A stretch of DNA of 5,110 bases from an uncultured Collinsella sp. (GTDB lineage: Bacteria; Actinomycetota; Coriobacteriia; Coriobacteriales; Coriobacteriaceae): the NCBI GenBank assembly GCA_900554465.1, contig USHF01000114.1, positions 1 to 5,110 of the forward strand, written 5' to 3'. Shown piece by piece: positions 5,062 to 5,110 of the stretch (positions are counted from its first letter, which is position 1; each line of letters opens with the position of its first letter). Below the pieces are notes generated by a model. The model did no database searches and had not been told where the DNA came from. It was given only the letters and a program-made list of their open reading frames with translations. The translations under genes were made by a program, and so were the position numbers.

Positions 5062-5110
5062 CTGTCTCTTATACACATCTCCGAGCCCACGAGACATGCG
5101 CAGATCTCGT
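5062..5110 (+). other. Illumina Nextera i7 (P7-side) adapter, synthetic
   Basis: This is not genomic DNA. Bases 5062-5080 are the reverse complement of the Tn5 mosaic end. Bases 5081-5095 (CCGAGCCCACGAGAC) are the read-2 primer site, bases 5096-5103 (ATGCGCAG) an i7 index matching the one I know as N722, and 5104-5110 (ATCTCGT) the start of the P7 tail, which is cut off. The last genomic base is 5061. Confidence 0.99.

Noticed and set aside
32..5080. 19-bp terminal inverted repeats at 32-50 and 5062-5080 framing the insert, like a 5 kb transposon
   Set aside because: They are the Tn5 mosaic ends used in Nextera libraries, flanked by sequencing primer sites and indexes. No transposase is present inside.
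1..5110. CRISPR arrays, tRNA or rRNA genes, phage or defence genes
   Set aside because: No regularly spaced direct repeats, cloverleaf-like segments or relevant proteins were seen; all long frames are accounted for by five core genes.

Overview
The window is one Nextera (Tn5-tagmented) library fragment. Bases 1-50 and 5062-5110 are synthetic Illumina adapter and index sequence, so only 51-5061 (5,011 bases) is genomic. The genomic part is GC-rich in its genes, AT-rich between genes, and has every gene on the minus strand. Gene order, protein sequence style and composition suggest an actinobacterial genome of the class Coriobacteriia (Collinsella-like gut bacteria). This is inference from recognised protein style, not a database result.

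Read in the direction of transcription (right to left), the layout is: the 3' half of whiA (4589-5061, cut by the fragment end); a 193-base AT-rich intergenic region (4396-4588) with a probable gap promoter, several dyad repeats and a foldable leader; gap (3370-4395); a 140-base spacer (3230-3369) with a strong hairpin terminator and a second inverted repeat; pgk (2039-3229); tpiA (1279-2046), overlapping pgk by 8 bases; and gpmI (51-1273), cut by the left fragment end after about 407 codons. No stretch over 300 bases lacks a gene.

The four metabolic genes encode consecutive steps of lower glycolysis and gluconeogenesis: triose phosphate isomerase supplies glyceraldehyde 3-phosphate, GAPDH oxidises it to 1,3-bisphosphoglycerate, phosphoglycerate kinase makes ATP and 3-phosphoglycerate, and the cofactor-independent mutase gives 2-phosphoglycerate. 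pgk-tpiA-gpmI look like one tightly packed, translationally coupled unit. gap has its own promoter region and is separated from pgk by a terminator that probably reduces, rather than abolishes, transcription into pgk. The whiA-gap-pgk-tpiA order is the classical actinobacterial one; gpmI following tpiA resembles the Bacillus-type glycolytic operon.

I found no undescribed system. This is a core housekeeping locus. The points most worth a second look are the adapter contamination, which creates false gene ends, and the dyad-rich regulatory DNA around gap and pgk.
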